Source of the DNA: CABMKH01 sp040797625
Lineage (GTDB): Bacteria > Bacillota > Clostridia > Tissierellales > Tissierellaceae
DNA length: 50,902 nt
Direction: 5' to 3'
Assembly (NCBI GenBank): GCA_052067355.1
Contig: JBQHQH010000021.1
Coordinates: forward strand, 1-50,902
The position numbers were made by a program, and so were the translations under genes. The notes under the pieces were generated by a model. The model was not told where the DNA came from and ran no database searches. It saw only the letters and a list, made by a program, of their open reading frames with translations. Positions 1 to 7,898 of the stretch are shown in pieces. Each line of letters starts with the position of its first letter. The first letter of the stretch is position 1.

Positions 1-465
1 TTCCATCTCTACTAATTCTACTAATTCTTCGTCATCTACCATGTCTTCTTTGTTTAGGAATACTACCATCTTTGGTACTCCTACGTTTCTTGATAGTAAG
101 ATATGCTCTCTTGTTTGTGGCATTGGACCATCTGCTGCTGATACTACTAGTATCGCTCCGTCCATCTGTGCTGCTCCTGTGATCATGTTCTTTACATAGT
201 CAGCGTGACCTGGGCAGTCTACGTGTGCATAGTGTCTGTTTTCTGTTTCATACTCTATGTGAGATGTGGAAATTGTAATTCCTCTTTCTCTCTCTTCTGG
301 TGCTTTGTCTATCGCTGCATAGTCTTTTACTTCTTGACTTCCACCTAATCTTGTGTTTAATACTATTGAAATTGCCGCTGTTGTTGTTGTCTTACCATGG
401 TCTACGTGACCTATTGTTCCTATATTTACGTGGGGTTTCGTTCTTTCAAATTTTTCCTTAGCCAT
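1..465 (-). CDS. tuf: Elongation factor Tu, N-terminal part (runs off the left edge)
   Basis: EF-Tu is the GTPase that brings aminoacyl-tRNA to the ribosomal A site. The 155 visible codons are the start of domain I: the P-loop GHVDHGKT at residues 19-26, an RGITI switch I segment, DCPGH (G3), and NKED as the G4 motif where the window ends. The ATG at 463-465 has an AGGAGGAG-type ribosome site in front. The gene lies about 65 bp after tRNA-Thr and probably shares its transcript. In Clostridia the tuf copy next to sigH and tRNA-Thr is usually followed by rpmG-secE-nusG, which would lie outside this window. The C-terminal 60% is missing only because the sequence ends. Confidence 0.97.
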   Translation of the reverse strand, partial: MAKEKFERTKPHVNIGTIGHVDHGKTTTTAAISIVLNTRLGGSQEVKDYAAIDKAPEERERGITISTSHIEYETENRHYAHVDCPGHADYVKNMITGAAQMDGAILVVSAADGPMPQTREHILLSRNVGVPKMVVFLNKEDMVDDEELVELVEME

Positions 466-530
466 TTATTTCTCCTCCTCAATAATTTAAGTAAACTTAT
501 CCGGGTGTTTCTTATTTTGTATTTTAATAA

Positions 531-606
531 TGGAGCCCACGACCGGATTTGAACCGGTGACCTCTTGCTTACCATGCAAGTGCTCCACCTTCTGAGCTAC
601 GTGGGC
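531..606 (-). tRNA. tRNA-Thr (anticodon GGT)
   Basis: The cloverleaf folds cleanly: a 7-bp acceptor stem GCCCACG/CGTGGGC, a D stem GCTC/GAGC, an anticodon stem CTTGC/GCAAG closing the loop ATGGTAA (anticodon GGT, reads ACC and ACU), and a T arm ACCGG-TTCAAAT-CCGGT. The discriminator is U and the 3' CCA is encoded. Length is 76 nt. Confidence 0.95.
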
Positions 607-618
607 TAGCTGCTAAAC

Positions 619-647
619 AGTTTACTACTTTATTAACTTCTTGTCAA
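619..647 (-). promoter_or_regulatory. SigA-type promoter for tRNA-Thr and tuf
   Basis: On the minus strand there is a TTGACA -35 box (642-647), a 17-bp spacer and a TAAACT -10 box (619-624), a few bases upstream of the tRNA 5' end. It lies between the sigH stop and the tRNA, so it can drive tRNA-Thr and tuf independently. Confidence 0.7.
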
Positions 648-661
648 TAGAATTTTAAAAC

Positions 662-1297
662 TTATTCTAAACAAGTTTCCAATTTCTTTTTTATCCTCTG
701 TAGTGCATTGTCTACACTCTTTACGTCCCTATCCATTTCTGCTGCTATTTCTGTATAGGATTTTCCTTGAATATAATGTCCAAGAACTTCTGCTTCTAAT
801 TCACTAAGAAGTTCTCCAATCTTCAGCTCAATATTGTGCATACTCTCCCTTCCTATGAACAATTCCATAGGATCCACTACTCTAGTACCCTCAATTATAT
901 CTATGAGGGTTCTCTCTGATTCTTCTTCATACATGGGTTTGCTTAGGGAGATATAGGAGTTTAATGGAATATGTTTTTGTCTAGTAGCAGTCTTTATAGC
1001 AGTGATTATCTGCCTAGTTATGCATATCTCAGCAAAGGACCTAAAAGATGCAAGCTTGTCCCTATCATAATCTCTTATGGCTTTATATAGTCCTATCATT
1101 CCCTCTTGAATTATATCATCCCTATCTGCACCTATTAAAAAATAAGTTCTAGCCTTGCTTTTGACAAAGTTTTTATACCTATCTATTAAATATTCTAATG
1201 CAAATGGATTGCCAACCTTAGCAGCATCAACGATATCTTCATCTTCCATATCTTTATAGTTTAATACATTAACACTATCATATAGCCCATGCATCAT
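662..1297 (-). CDS. sigH: RNA polymerase sigma-H factor (Spo0H)
   Basis: Sigma factor of the SigH family, which directs early sporulation and stationary-phase transcription. Visible are region 2 (DIVDAAKVGNPFALEYLIDRY, then DRDDIIQEGMIGLYKAIRDY), the core-binding and -10 recognition segment, and the region 4 helix-turn-helix near the C terminus (SYTEIAAEMDRDVKSVDNAL). I chose the ATG at 1297 because GGGAGG lies 7 nt upstream. A TTG eight codons earlier would put that ribosome site inside the gene. A neighbouring ATG follows directly at 1294. It comes after rlmB and the NYN gene, as in Bacillus, and has its own promoter. Confidence 0.95.
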   Translation of the reverse strand: MMHGLYDSVNVLNYKDMEDEDIVDAAKVGNPFALEYLIDRYKNFVKSKARTYFLIGADRDDIIQEGMIGLYKAIRDYDRDKLASFRSFAEICITRQIITAIKTATRQKHIPLNSYISLSKPMYEEESERTLIDIIEGTRVVDPMELFIGRESMHNIELKIGELLSELEAEVLGHYIQGKSYTEIAAEMDRDVKSVDNALQRIKKKLETCLE

Positions 1298-1329
1298 AAA
1301 GCATCCTCCCTGCTGTAGCAACTAACATA

Positions 1330-1358
1330 ATTATAAATAAAATTCAAGTTGTAGTCAA
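1330..1358 (-). promoter_or_regulatory. SigA-type promoter for sigH
   Basis: A TTGACT -35 box (1353-1358), a 17-bp spacer and a perfect TATAAT -10 box (1330-1335) lie between the NYN gene stop and sigH. The predicted start site is about 25 nt before the sigH ATG, giving a short leader. Confidence 0.75.
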
Positions 1359-1360
1359 GC

Positions 1361-1894
1361 CTATTCATTGAATTTGTTCCAATTATCAAGCTTATCTAAC
1401 AATCTATTTTCTAGCCTCCCTAATTGCACATTGTTTTTCTTATTCATATAATCTTTTTTCCTATTTATCATCTCTTTTTGATTGTATATCTCTATTTCCA
1501 ATTCTCTAGCTGATATTCGAGTCCCACCTCTAGAGAGAATCATCTGCTGCTCTAGCCAATCCGATGTTGCCACTCTTATTCTCTTTACTCTCCCCAATAT
1601 ATCCAGAGTTCTCTCTATATAATGATCTGCTGTTTCGCTCTCTTTAGTATATACAACTTTTATCCCCTTATATTCCTCTTCAGTCCCACTATTACCCTTT
1701 ACCAAGTGGGCATCAAATACTAAAATTATCTCTATTCCCGAATAGTGATGATATTCTGATAGTATATCTTTTAATGCTTCCCTCGCTTCCTCCAGACTTA
1801 TAGCTGCCTTTTCTTTTAATTCCTCCCAATAATTGATGATATTATATCCATCTACAAATAGATATTCTTTAGGATTATCTCTTTGGTTTTTCAT
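1361..1894 (-). CDS. NYN-domain RNA endonuclease, YacP/Rae1-like
   Basis: A 177-residue protein starting with the NYN/PIN-like fold: LFVDGYNIINYW near the N terminus carries the first acidic residue, followed by VFDAHLV and ATSDWLEQ, the usual acidic cluster. YacP in Bacillus (Rae1) is a ribosome-associated endonuclease that cuts certain mRNAs during translation. That function is inferred from family and from position between rlmB and sigH, which is where yacP lies. The C terminus is Lys/Asn-rich and probably helical. The ATG overlaps the end of rlmB by 20 bp, suggesting translational coupling. Confidence 0.85.
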   Translation of the reverse strand: MKNQRDNPKEYLFVDGYNIINYWEELKEKAAISLEEAREALKDILSEYHHYSGIEIILVFDAHLVKGNSGTEEEYKGIKVVYTKESETADHYIERTLDILGRVKRIRVATSDWLEQQMILSRGGTRISARELEIEIYNQKEMINRKKDYMNKKNNVQLGRLENRLLDKLDNWNKFNE

Positions 1895-2624
1895 GACCTT
1901 GCCTTACAACCTCATATATTAAAATAGCAGCTGAGGTTGAAGCATTTAGGGATGATATCTTACCCATCATAGGTATCTTTACCAATACATCACATTTTTC
2001 CTTAACTATTCTAGATATACCCTTTCCCTCATTTCCAATTACTAGAGCAATTGCACCGTCTAAAGACGTATCAAAATAATAACTTTCTCCATTCATATCT
2101 GCGCCATATACCCATAGTCCTTCCTCTTTTAATAGAGTAATAGTATCTGATATGTTGACTACATCTGCAACAGGTATATGTTCAATAGCGCCTGCAGAAG
2201 ATTTATATACTGTTTGGTTTACACGAGCAGATCTTCGTTTAGGAATAATCACTCCATGAACTCCTGCGCATTCAGCAGTTCTAATTATGGCACCTAAATT
2301 ATGAGGATCTTCTATACCATCTAAGATCAATATAAATGGGCTTTCTCCTTTACTCCTAGCAATATCTAGGATCTTATCTACAGTAGAGTATTCAAATCCT
2401 GTTATCAATGCAGCAACTCCCTGATGCACATTTCCATCGGATATTAAATCTAGTTTAGATTTATCAACTTCCTGAATTAGAATACCTCTACTCTTAGCCA
2501 TACCTACTATTTTTTTAATAGATCCTTGTAGATCTCCCTTTAATATATATAGTTTATCTATATCCCTATTGGCTTTAAGTAGTTCCAATACAGGATTTCT
2601 CCCTACAACATATTGTTCATTCAT
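1875..2624 (-). CDS. rlmB: 23S rRNA 2'-O-methyltransferase, TrmH/SpoU family (RlmB)
   Basis: SPOUT-class methyltransferase of 249 residues, expected to methylate the ribose of G2251 in 23S rRNA using SAM. The N-terminal substrate-binding domain (YVVGRNPVLELLKANRDIDKLYI) is followed by the three SpoU motifs: LDGIEDPHNLGAIIRTAECAG, ALVIGNEGKGI and KIPMMGKISSLNAS, whose knotted C-terminal part binds SAM. The start at 2624 has AAGGAGAG upstream. The gene sits in the order cysS-mrnC-thyX-rlmB-yacP-sigH. Confidence 0.95.
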   Translation of the reverse strand: MNEQYVVGRNPVLELLKANRDIDKLYILKGDLQGSIKKIVGMAKSRGILIQEVDKSKLDLISDGNVHQGVAALITGFEYSTVDKILDIARSKGESPFILILDGIEDPHNLGAIIRTAECAGVHGVIIPKRRSARVNQTVYKSSAGAIEHIPVADVVNISDTITLLKEEGLWVYGADMNGESYYFDTSLDGAIALVIGNEGKGISRIVKEKCDVLVKIPMMGKISSLNASTSAAILIYEVVRQGHEKPKR

Positions 2625-2639
2625 AATTTCTCTCCTTAG

Positions 2640-2757
2640 TTTATAATCCGCAATTCACAGTTCACAATGCACAATTCACAATTATTAAAGATAAAGTATT
2701 AAACTCTGAAAAGTTTGTCATACTTTTAAATCAGGAGAGCGGAATGCTCCCCTACTT
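2640..2757 (-). repeat. Heptamer array plus small hairpin, upstream of rlmB
   Basis: Four consecutive 7-base units (CAATTCA, CAGTTCA, CAATGCA, CAATTCA) run from 2651 to 2678. About 55 bp further on is a hairpin with arms GGAGAGC and GCTCCCC (2734-2752) followed by CTAC. The same two-part layout, a heptamer array plus a hairpin ending CCCCTAC, recurs before cysS and proS. Similar arrays are common in intergenic DNA of many bacteria. No coding capacity is visible. Confidence 0.7.
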
Positions 2758-2763
2758 ATGTCT

Positions 2764-3552
2764 TTAGCAAAGTGCTCTTTTAGTCTCTTGATTTTGACTC
2801 TTAAACTTTTCTCTAACTTCTAATATCTTACCACAAGTCATATTTCCCTCTGGACAAGGTCCTTTTATACATCCCGGTCCTGCATTCTTAAACAAAACAG
2901 GATATACTTTTTTTAATTCTTCTAACATTTTAATTGCAAGTTCCCTTATCTCCCATTGAGCTCGATTACAACATCTCAATCTAAAGAAATTCAAAAGAGT
3001 TCTAGCATTCATAGTAAATACTATCTTGGTTTCACAAGCATTTGGAAACACATATCTAGCATCTTCTATAGCCTTTTTTTCTGATTTACGCTTTGCTTCT
3101 CTCTCACTAAGTCCTTCTTCTATGTATCTATTATAGTGTTTATCGCATAGAATGTTGGACAGCTCATTATAAGAACTTTGAGCCTCCTCCATGTTTCTTA
3201 TAAATAGCTCTTTAGCCTTCTCATCCTCTTCTATTGAAGGTGGAATTATATATTCAAATTGTTCCAATTTTACATATCTCTGAGACTGTTGAGAATAGCT
3301 AGCAATCCTATGGCGTACCAACTGATGTGTCAATGTCCTAGATACTCCCTCAACGCCAAATGTAAAACTCACATGTTCAATTGGACTTTCATGACCTAAG
3401 TCCATCAACATATTTAAAAATGAATCTACATTTTTTTCCTCCAAATTCTCTTCAATTTCCTCTATACCAATAGCTGAATAACATAGCTTTGCTGCTGATG
3501 CAATAAGCTTTTCTCCTTCAGGTGTATATCTTAAAAGTTGAACTTTCAACAA
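2764..3552 (-). CDS. thyX: FAD-dependent thymidylate synthase ThyX
   Basis: Flavin-dependent synthase making dTMP from dUMP with methylene-tetrahydrofolate and NADPH. The family signature RHR-x7-S is present at residues 80-90 (RHRIASYSQQS), preceded by HESPIEH, which belongs to the active-site region. The 262-residue length is slightly over the usual 220-250. The start is one of two adjacent TTG codons (3552 or 3549); GGGGG lies 5-8 nt upstream. ThyX between mrnC and rlmB is a common clostridial arrangement. I see no thyA in the window. Confidence 0.96.
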   Translation of the reverse strand: MLKVQLLRYTPEGEKLIASAAKLCYSAIGIEEIEENLEEKNVDSFLNMLMDLGHESPIEHVSFTFGVEGVSRTLTHQLVRHRIASYSQQSQRYVKLEQFEYIIPPSIEEDEKAKELFIRNMEEAQSSYNELSNILCDKHYNRYIEEGLSEREAKRKSEKKAIEDARYVFPNACETKIVFTMNARTLLNFFRLRCCNRAQWEIRELAIKMLEELKKVYPVLFKNAGPGCIKGPCPEGNMTCGKILEVREKFKSQNQETKRALC

Positions 3553-3682
3553 TTATTCCCCCTTTATCTTTAACAAGGCTTCTAATTAAATGTGATAATG
3601 TAGCCCTTTTTAACTCATCGACGGAAAGTTTCTTATATAAAAGTAGAACTTTCCTATTTGTTATGAAAAAACATCAATATTA

Positions 3683-4132
3683 TTATACCTTATTTTCCTG
3701 AAATTCAATAATTTTTTGAAATAATTCGTATATCCTATCTTCCTCTGAATTAAGATATAGATATCCGAACAATGCTTCAAACCCAGTAGCATACTTATAT
3801 TCTATGATGTCTGCATTTTTAGGGCTTGTATTGGTCTTAGCATTACGTCCTTTTTTTACTATACTCCTCTCCTTATCTGATAATATACTATCCAAATCGT
3901 GTACAATATCAGATTGAGCCCCAGCCTTTACATACCTAGTAGCCCCTCTATGAAGCTGATTTACTTGTAGATTCTTATCTAATATATATGTCCTCACCAA
4001 TAACTCATATACAGCATCTCCTATATATGCCAACTGGAGGGGAGATAGCATAGCTATATCCTCTCCAGTCAATATGGTGTTGACCTTTCTAAAAACATTT
4101 TGTTTCTCTTCCATAATTACACTCTCTTCCAT
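3683..4132 (-). CDS. mrnC: Mini-ribonuclease III (MrnC)
   Basis: A single RNase III catalytic domain with no dsRNA-binding domain, 149 residues. Mini-III matures the 23S rRNA ends in Bacillus. The core reads LSPLQLAYIGDAVYELLVRTYI (conserved Asp39 and Glu43), followed by SPKNADIIEYKYATGFEALFGYLYL with the second acidic pair. The stretch GRNAKTNTSPKNA is typical of the family. The ATG at 4132 overlaps cysS by 16 bp. A second ATG at 4114, 2 nt after the cysS stop and with GGAAGAGAG upstream, is an equally good start. Confidence 0.93.
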   Translation of the reverse strand: MEESVIMEEKQNVFRKVNTILTGEDIAMLSPLQLAYIGDAVYELLVRTYILDKNLQVNQLHRGATRYVKAGAQSDIVHDLDSILSDKERSIVKKGRNAKTNTSPKNADIIEYKYATGFEALFGYLYLNSEEDRIYELFQKIIEFQENKV

Positions 4133-5514
4133 TTTACACCATCTTGTGTATCTTCTAATATTATTCCTTTATCCTTTAATAGATCCCTTATCTCATCAGA
4201 TAGCTTATAATCCTTATTCTTTCTTGCCTCAGTTCTCTTCTCTATTAACTCCATGATTTCATCTTCTAAAATTTCATCTTCCTTAGATAGAATTCCTAAA
4301 ACTCCAGTCAATTCCCTTAATATACTATAGGCTCTTTCCACTACTTTTTTATTAGATTGTTCATCTATATTGGTATTTGTATATTTTACTAGTTCAAATA
4401 TTGCAGATATAGCATCAGCAGTATTTAAATCATCTTCCATAGCACTTATAAAGTGTTCCTTGTATTGGGAGATATTTTCAATTTCCAAATTATCTTTATC
4501 ATTTAATTCTCTATCCTCAGTCTTTTCCATGAGATATTCCAAGTTCTTCCTGCCATTATACAATCTCTCTAGTCCATTTTCTGTCTGCTCCATAACTTCC
4601 CTACTAAAATTAATAGGTGATCTATAATGTGATGATAGCAAAAAGAATCTTAGAGCTTCTAGATCATATTCCTCTGCAACATCTTTAATAGTGAAAAAAT
4701 TTCCTTCGGATTTAGACATCTTCTTATTGTCTACTGTAATCATCCCATTGTGCAACCAATAGTTAGCAAATGGTTTTTCCGTTAGAGTTTCAGACTGAGC
4801 TATTTCATTTTCATGATGAGGAAATTGTAAATCTTCTCCCCCAGAATGTATATCTATAGTCTCTCCCAATATGCTCTTTGCCATTACAGAGCACTCTATA
4901 TGCCAACCTGGTCTACCATTTCCCCATGGACTATCCCAAAATGGCTCGCCTGGTTTAGCCTTCTTCCAAAGTGCAAAGTCCATTGGGTTCCTCTTTTCCT
5001 CATTTATTTCAATTCTAGCACCACTCATCAAGTCATCAATATTTTTCTTCGATAGTTTTCCGTAGTCCTTTGCACTCTTAATATTGAAATATACATTTCC
5101 ATCTACAGCATAAGCGGCACCCTTATCCACTAGTCCTTGTATAAACAGTATCATCTCTTGAATATAATCTGTAGCCCTTGGATTTATAGTCTTATAATCA
5201 TATAGATTTAACCCATTGGCATCTTCCATAAAAGCCTCTATATACCTTTCTGCTATGGCTTTTACAGTTGTATTCTCTTTATTTGCCTTATCTATGAGTT
5301 TATCATCTATATCTGTAAAGTTTACTACAAATCTCACATCATATCCTCTATAAATAAAAAATCTTCTCAATGTATCAAACACAACCAATGGTCGGGCATT
5401 TCCTACGTGGATATAATTATACACCGTGGGACCACAATTGTACATACTCACCTTGCCCTGTTCTACTGGTACAAATTTTTCCTTTTTTCTAGTTAAGGTA
5501 TTGTATAATTTCAT
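4117..5514 (-). CDS. cysS: Cysteinyl-tRNA synthetase
   Basis: Class I synthetase of 465 residues charging tRNA-Cys. The HIGH-type motif HVGN lies at residues 36-39 and KMSKS at 265-269. The zinc site is complete: Cys27, Cys208, His233 and Glu237. The C-terminal helical anticodon domain ends KWKRV. The ATG has a GGAGG-type site in front. Upstream is a Cys T-box, so expression should respond to uncharged tRNA-Cys. In Bacillus cysE sits between gltX and cysS; here its place is taken by the T-box and repeats. Confidence 0.97.
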   Translation of the reverse strand: MKLYNTLTRKKEKFVPVEQGKVSMYNCGPTVYNYIHVGNARPLVVFDTLRRFFIYRGYDVRFVVNFTDIDDKLIDKANKENTTVKAIAERYIEAFMEDANGLNLYDYKTINPRATDYIQEMILFIQGLVDKGAAYAVDGNVYFNIKSAKDYGKLSKKNIDDLMSGARIEINEEKRNPMDFALWKKAKPGEPFWDSPWGNGRPGWHIECSVMAKSILGETIDIHSGGEDLQFPHHENEIAQSETLTEKPFANYWLHNGMITVDNKKMSKSEGNFFTIKDVAEEYDLEALRFFLLSSHYRSPINFSREVMEQTENGLERLYNGRKNLEYLMEKTEDRELNDKDNLEIENISQYKEHFISAMEDDLNTADAISAIFELVKYTNTNIDEQSNKKVVERAYSILRELTGVLGILSKEDEILEDEIMELIEKRTEARKNKDYKLSDEIRDLLKDKGIILEDTQDGVKWKRV

Positions 5515-5534
5515 ATTACTCCCTCCTTATAGTT

Positions 5535-5597
5535 TTCAATCCACAATTTCAATTCACAGTTCACAATTATCTGGCGACCAAAGGTCGCCCCTACTTA
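5535..5597 (-). repeat. Heptamer array plus GGTCGCC hairpin, upstream of cysS
   Basis: Two clear heptamers (CAATTCA, CAGTTCA) at 5550-5563 and degenerate neighbours are followed by a perfect hairpin, GGCGACC-AAA-GGTCGCC (5573-5589), then CCTAC. The same unit lies before proS at 9640-9698, and a related one before rlmB. It sits between the T-box terminator and the gene start, so it is in the cysS leader RNA. Confidence 0.75.
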
Positions 5598-5605
5598 CTG
5601 TGGTG

Positions 5606-5756
5606 CAAATTTGGAGCTCATTGCGTTTGACCTACCATCAATTTGCGAAATACACAAATTGGGTTAGGTCATTGTCACAGTCTCGAAATACAAATCTATT
5701 TACTCGTTGCGTTTGACCTACCAACGATTTGCAAAATACGCAAATCGGGTTAGGTC
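5606..5756 (-). repeat. Compound hairpin repeat in the cysS leader, two modules
   Basis: Two copies of a hairpin module of about 50 bp lie in tandem (about 5622-5673 and 5708-5758), separated by about 35 bp. Each has outer arms GACCTA/TAGGTC and inner arms that are AATTTG/CAAATT in one copy and GATTTG/CAAATC in the other, a paired change that keeps the stem. The second module and the separator recur before proS at 9719-9842. Confidence 0.8.
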
Positions 5757-5980
5757 ATAAAAAAACCTTCCATCTCAAATAGAGACGAAAGGTTATTCCG
5801 CGGTTCCACTCTAATAGACCTAAGTCCACTCAGCGCGAATAACGACGCTACCCGATACATCCTAATTAGTCAGATAATAGTTCAAAGGTGCACTTCAGTT
5901 TAATAATATATTAGGATTTCTCTCAGCCTATGAAAATCCCTCTCTTTAATCTTACTTAAACCTACTCTCCTTATCACAAC
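5757..5980 (-). promoter_or_regulatory. T-box leader, Cys-specific, controlling cysS
   Basis: The RNA begins with stem I carrying GAGAGTAGG on its 5' side, and the specifier loop reads GAAG-TGC-ACC, a Cys codon followed by a purine. The T-box is AGAGTGGAACCGCGG; its TGGA pairs with UCCA, matching the U73 discriminator expected for tRNA-Cys. It is followed by a terminator with arms AACCTTTCGTCTC and GAGATGGAAGGTT and a run of seven T. Uncharged tRNA-Cys should stabilise the antiterminator and allow cysS transcription. Confidence 0.95.
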
Positions 5981-6004
5981 TTTTTTATATTATAACTATG
6001 TTTT

Positions 6005-6033
6005 ATTCTACAATATGGTCATGTTTTTTTCAA
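6005..6033 (-). promoter_or_regulatory. SigA-type promoter for the Cys T-box and cysS
   Basis: TTGAAA (6028-6033), a 17-bp spacer and TAGAAT (6005-6010) lie immediately after the gltX stop codon. The start site would be about 20 nt before stem I of the T-box. Confidence 0.65.
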
Positions 6034-7515
6034 CTATAGATAGTTTCTCTCTACATATTCTATTCTTTTCAATATATTTTGTTTACCTAAAAGATATATT
6101 ATCTTAGAAAATTCTGGGCCATGCAGACTTCCTGCAAGTGCAACTCTTGTAGGCATAAATAGATTTTTACCTTTTATCCCAGTAGCTTTTTGTATATTCT
6201 TCATCAGCTTATTGGAAAGTTCTTCATCTATTTCTTCTACATTATCTAGCTCTTGTTTCATAGCATCCAATATAGTCTTTGTATATTCTCCTTTTAGAGT
6301 TTGTAACGCCTCATCATCTTCAACATGGACATTGTTATCAAACATAAATCTTACCTTGTCAGGTACTTCAGACATCTGATGCATACCTTCTCTAACTATA
6401 TCTACCAAAGTCTCTAACCATTGTCTTTTTTCCTCTGCAAATTCCCCATCTATAAGTCCAGCTTCTATTAAATATGGAATTGCCAAATCTGTTATCCTAT
6501 CTATAGACTCTGATCGTATATAGTGTCCATTAACCCAATCTAGCTTATCTTTGTCAAATATTCCTCCAGTTTTAGACACTCTTTCAAATGTAAACTTATG
6601 AATCATATCTTCCATAGAGAATATTTCCTCGTTGTCCTCTGGACTCCAACCTACTAAAGCTAAATAGTTTATAAGCCCCTCAGGAAGATACCCTTTACCT
6701 CTAAAGTCATCAACAGAAACATCTCCATGACGCTTACTTAATTTCTTCCTCTCCTTGTTTAATACTGTTGGTAGATGAACATAAGTTGGCTTTTCCCAAC
6801 CAAAGACTTCATATAAATACACGTGCTTTGGTGTAGATGGCAACCATTCTTCTCCTCTTACTACATGGGTTATATTCATCAGATGATCATCCACTACTAC
6901 TGCCATATGATATGTTGGATATCCATCTGATTTCAACAGTACTTGGTCATCTGTATCATCTGTATTTATACTGATATCTCCACGAACAAGATCATGGAAT
7001 TTAATATCTCTATTTTGAGGTAGTTTTAATCTTACAACATACTCCTCTCCATTAGCTATTCTCTTTTTAGCCTCTTCTAGACTTAGACTTCTACACAAGC
7101 CATCATACTTAGGTACTAATCCCTTTATCTTTTGCTCTTCCCTTACAGCATCCAATCTTTCCTTTGAGCAAAAACAATAATATGCATCTCCCGACTCAAT
7201 TAACTGATCTACATATTTTCTATATATCTCCAATCTCTCTGACTGTATATATGGTCCATGCTCTCCTCTTTCAACTACCTTGCCATCTTCTATAAATACT
7301 CCCTCATCATATTCAATTCCTGCCCAATGAAGAGATTCTATTAGGTTTTCAATAGCTCCTTCTACAAATCTAGTTTGATCCGTATCTTCTATTCTCAATA
7401 TAAACTTTCCATTGTTATGTCGAGCAAATAGATAATTATATAATGCAGTTCTCAATCCCCCTATGTGTAAATATCCTGTTGGACTTGGGGCAAATCTAAC
7501 TCTTACTTCCTTCAA
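6034..7515 (-). CDS. gltX: Glutamyl-tRNA synthetase
   Basis: Class I synthetase of 493 residues. HIGG is at residues 17-20 within PSPTGYLHIGGLRTALYNYL and KLSKR at 258-262. The C-terminal half is the bacterial helical anticodon-binding cage. Residues deciding between a strict GluRS and a non-discriminating one (which would also charge tRNA-Gln) cannot be judged by eye, and no gatCAB or glnS is in the window. The start is TTG at 7515 with GGAGGTG 6 nt upstream; no ATG nearby fits. Unlike cysS and proS it has no T-box. Confidence 0.97.
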   Translation of the reverse strand: MKEVRVRFAPSPTGYLHIGGLRTALYNYLFARHNNGKFILRIEDTDQTRFVEGAIENLIESLHWAGIEYDEGVFIEDGKVVERGEHGPYIQSERLEIYRKYVDQLIESGDAYYCFCSKERLDAVREEQKIKGLVPKYDGLCRSLSLEEAKKRIANGEEYVVRLKLPQNRDIKFHDLVRGDISINTDDTDDQVLLKSDGYPTYHMAVVVDDHLMNITHVVRGEEWLPSTPKHVYLYEVFGWEKPTYVHLPTVLNKERKKLSKRHGDVSVDDFRGKGYLPEGLINYLALVGWSPEDNEEIFSMEDMIHKFTFERVSKTGGIFDKDKLDWVNGHYIRSESIDRITDLAIPYLIEAGLIDGEFAEEKRQWLETLVDIVREGMHQMSEVPDKVRFMFDNNVHVEDDEALQTLKGEYTKTILDAMKQELDNVEEIDEELSNKLMKNIQKATGIKGKNLFMPTRVALAGSLHGPEFSKIIYLLGKQNILKRIEYVERNYL

Positions 7516-7572
7516 AACCTACACCTCCGAATTTTTACAATCTTCATCTATTATGTGTTTCTATACTCATTA

Positions 7573-7601
7573 ATTATATATTACTAGATTGTAAGTATCA
7601 A
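7573..7601 (-). promoter_or_regulatory. SigA-type promoter for gltX
   Basis: TTGATA (7596-7601), a 17-bp spacer and a perfect TATAAT (7573-7578) lie about 60 bp before the gltX start. With the terminator at 7634-7655 this makes gltX a separate transcription unit. Confidence 0.7.
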
Positions 7602-7633
7602 CCATCATAGATATTTTTCCCTAAAATACAAAT

Positions 7634-7655
7634 AAAACCCTAAATATTAGGGCTT
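7634..7655 (-). terminator. Small terminator hairpin before gltX
   Basis: Arms CCCTAA and TTAGGG with a TAT loop, followed on the minus strand by TTTTATTT. It touches the stop codon of the small ORF at 7654-7794 and separates that ORF and proS from gltX. The stem is short, so strength is uncertain. Confidence 0.5.
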
Positions 7656-7794
7656 ATTTGCTTATGTCCTCTAAAAATTTAATCTTTACTCCAAGATGTT
7701 CTTCTAATTCTGATTGAGTTATCTTATCCTGTTCCCTTAATAGCATCAATATGTCGATTATATCCTCACACATCTCTATTAAAGTATCTTCCAT
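7654..7794 (-). CDS. Small ORF, 46 residues, between proS and gltX
   Basis: An ATG with AGAGGT about 8 nt upstream opens a 46-codon frame ending TAA. The product starts MEDTLIEMCEDIIDIL, is strongly helical and acidic, and its middle (LREQDKITQSELEEHLGV) has the spacing of a short winged-helix or HTH hairpin. I do not recognise the family. It lies 104 bp after proS on the same strand with a terminator at its stop, so it would be the last gene of the proS transcript. A missed small protein is more likely than chance, but the evidence is codon-level only. Confidence 0.5.
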   Translation of the reverse strand: MEDTLIEMCEDIIDILMLLREQDKITQSELEEHLGVKIKFLEDISK

Positions 7795-7898
7795 ATTGTA
7801 ATACCTCTTTTCAATATCATATATTGTTATCTCTCTATATATAAGTATTCTACAAGATATTACAATATTCCTCTTAAATATAGAAAGTTTTCAATATA

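Noticed and set aside
662..1321. Start of SigH at the TTG at 1321
   Set aside because: The best ribosome site (GGGAGG) lies inside that extension and points to the ATG at 1297.
2651..2678. CRISPR array from the tandem 7-mers
   Set aside because: Units are only 7 bp with no spacers and no cas genes in the window.
5426..5716. Plus-strand frame of 96 codons through the cysS start and leader repeats
   Set aside because: It covers the start of cysS and hairpin repeats in antisense, with no ribosome site or protein-like composition.
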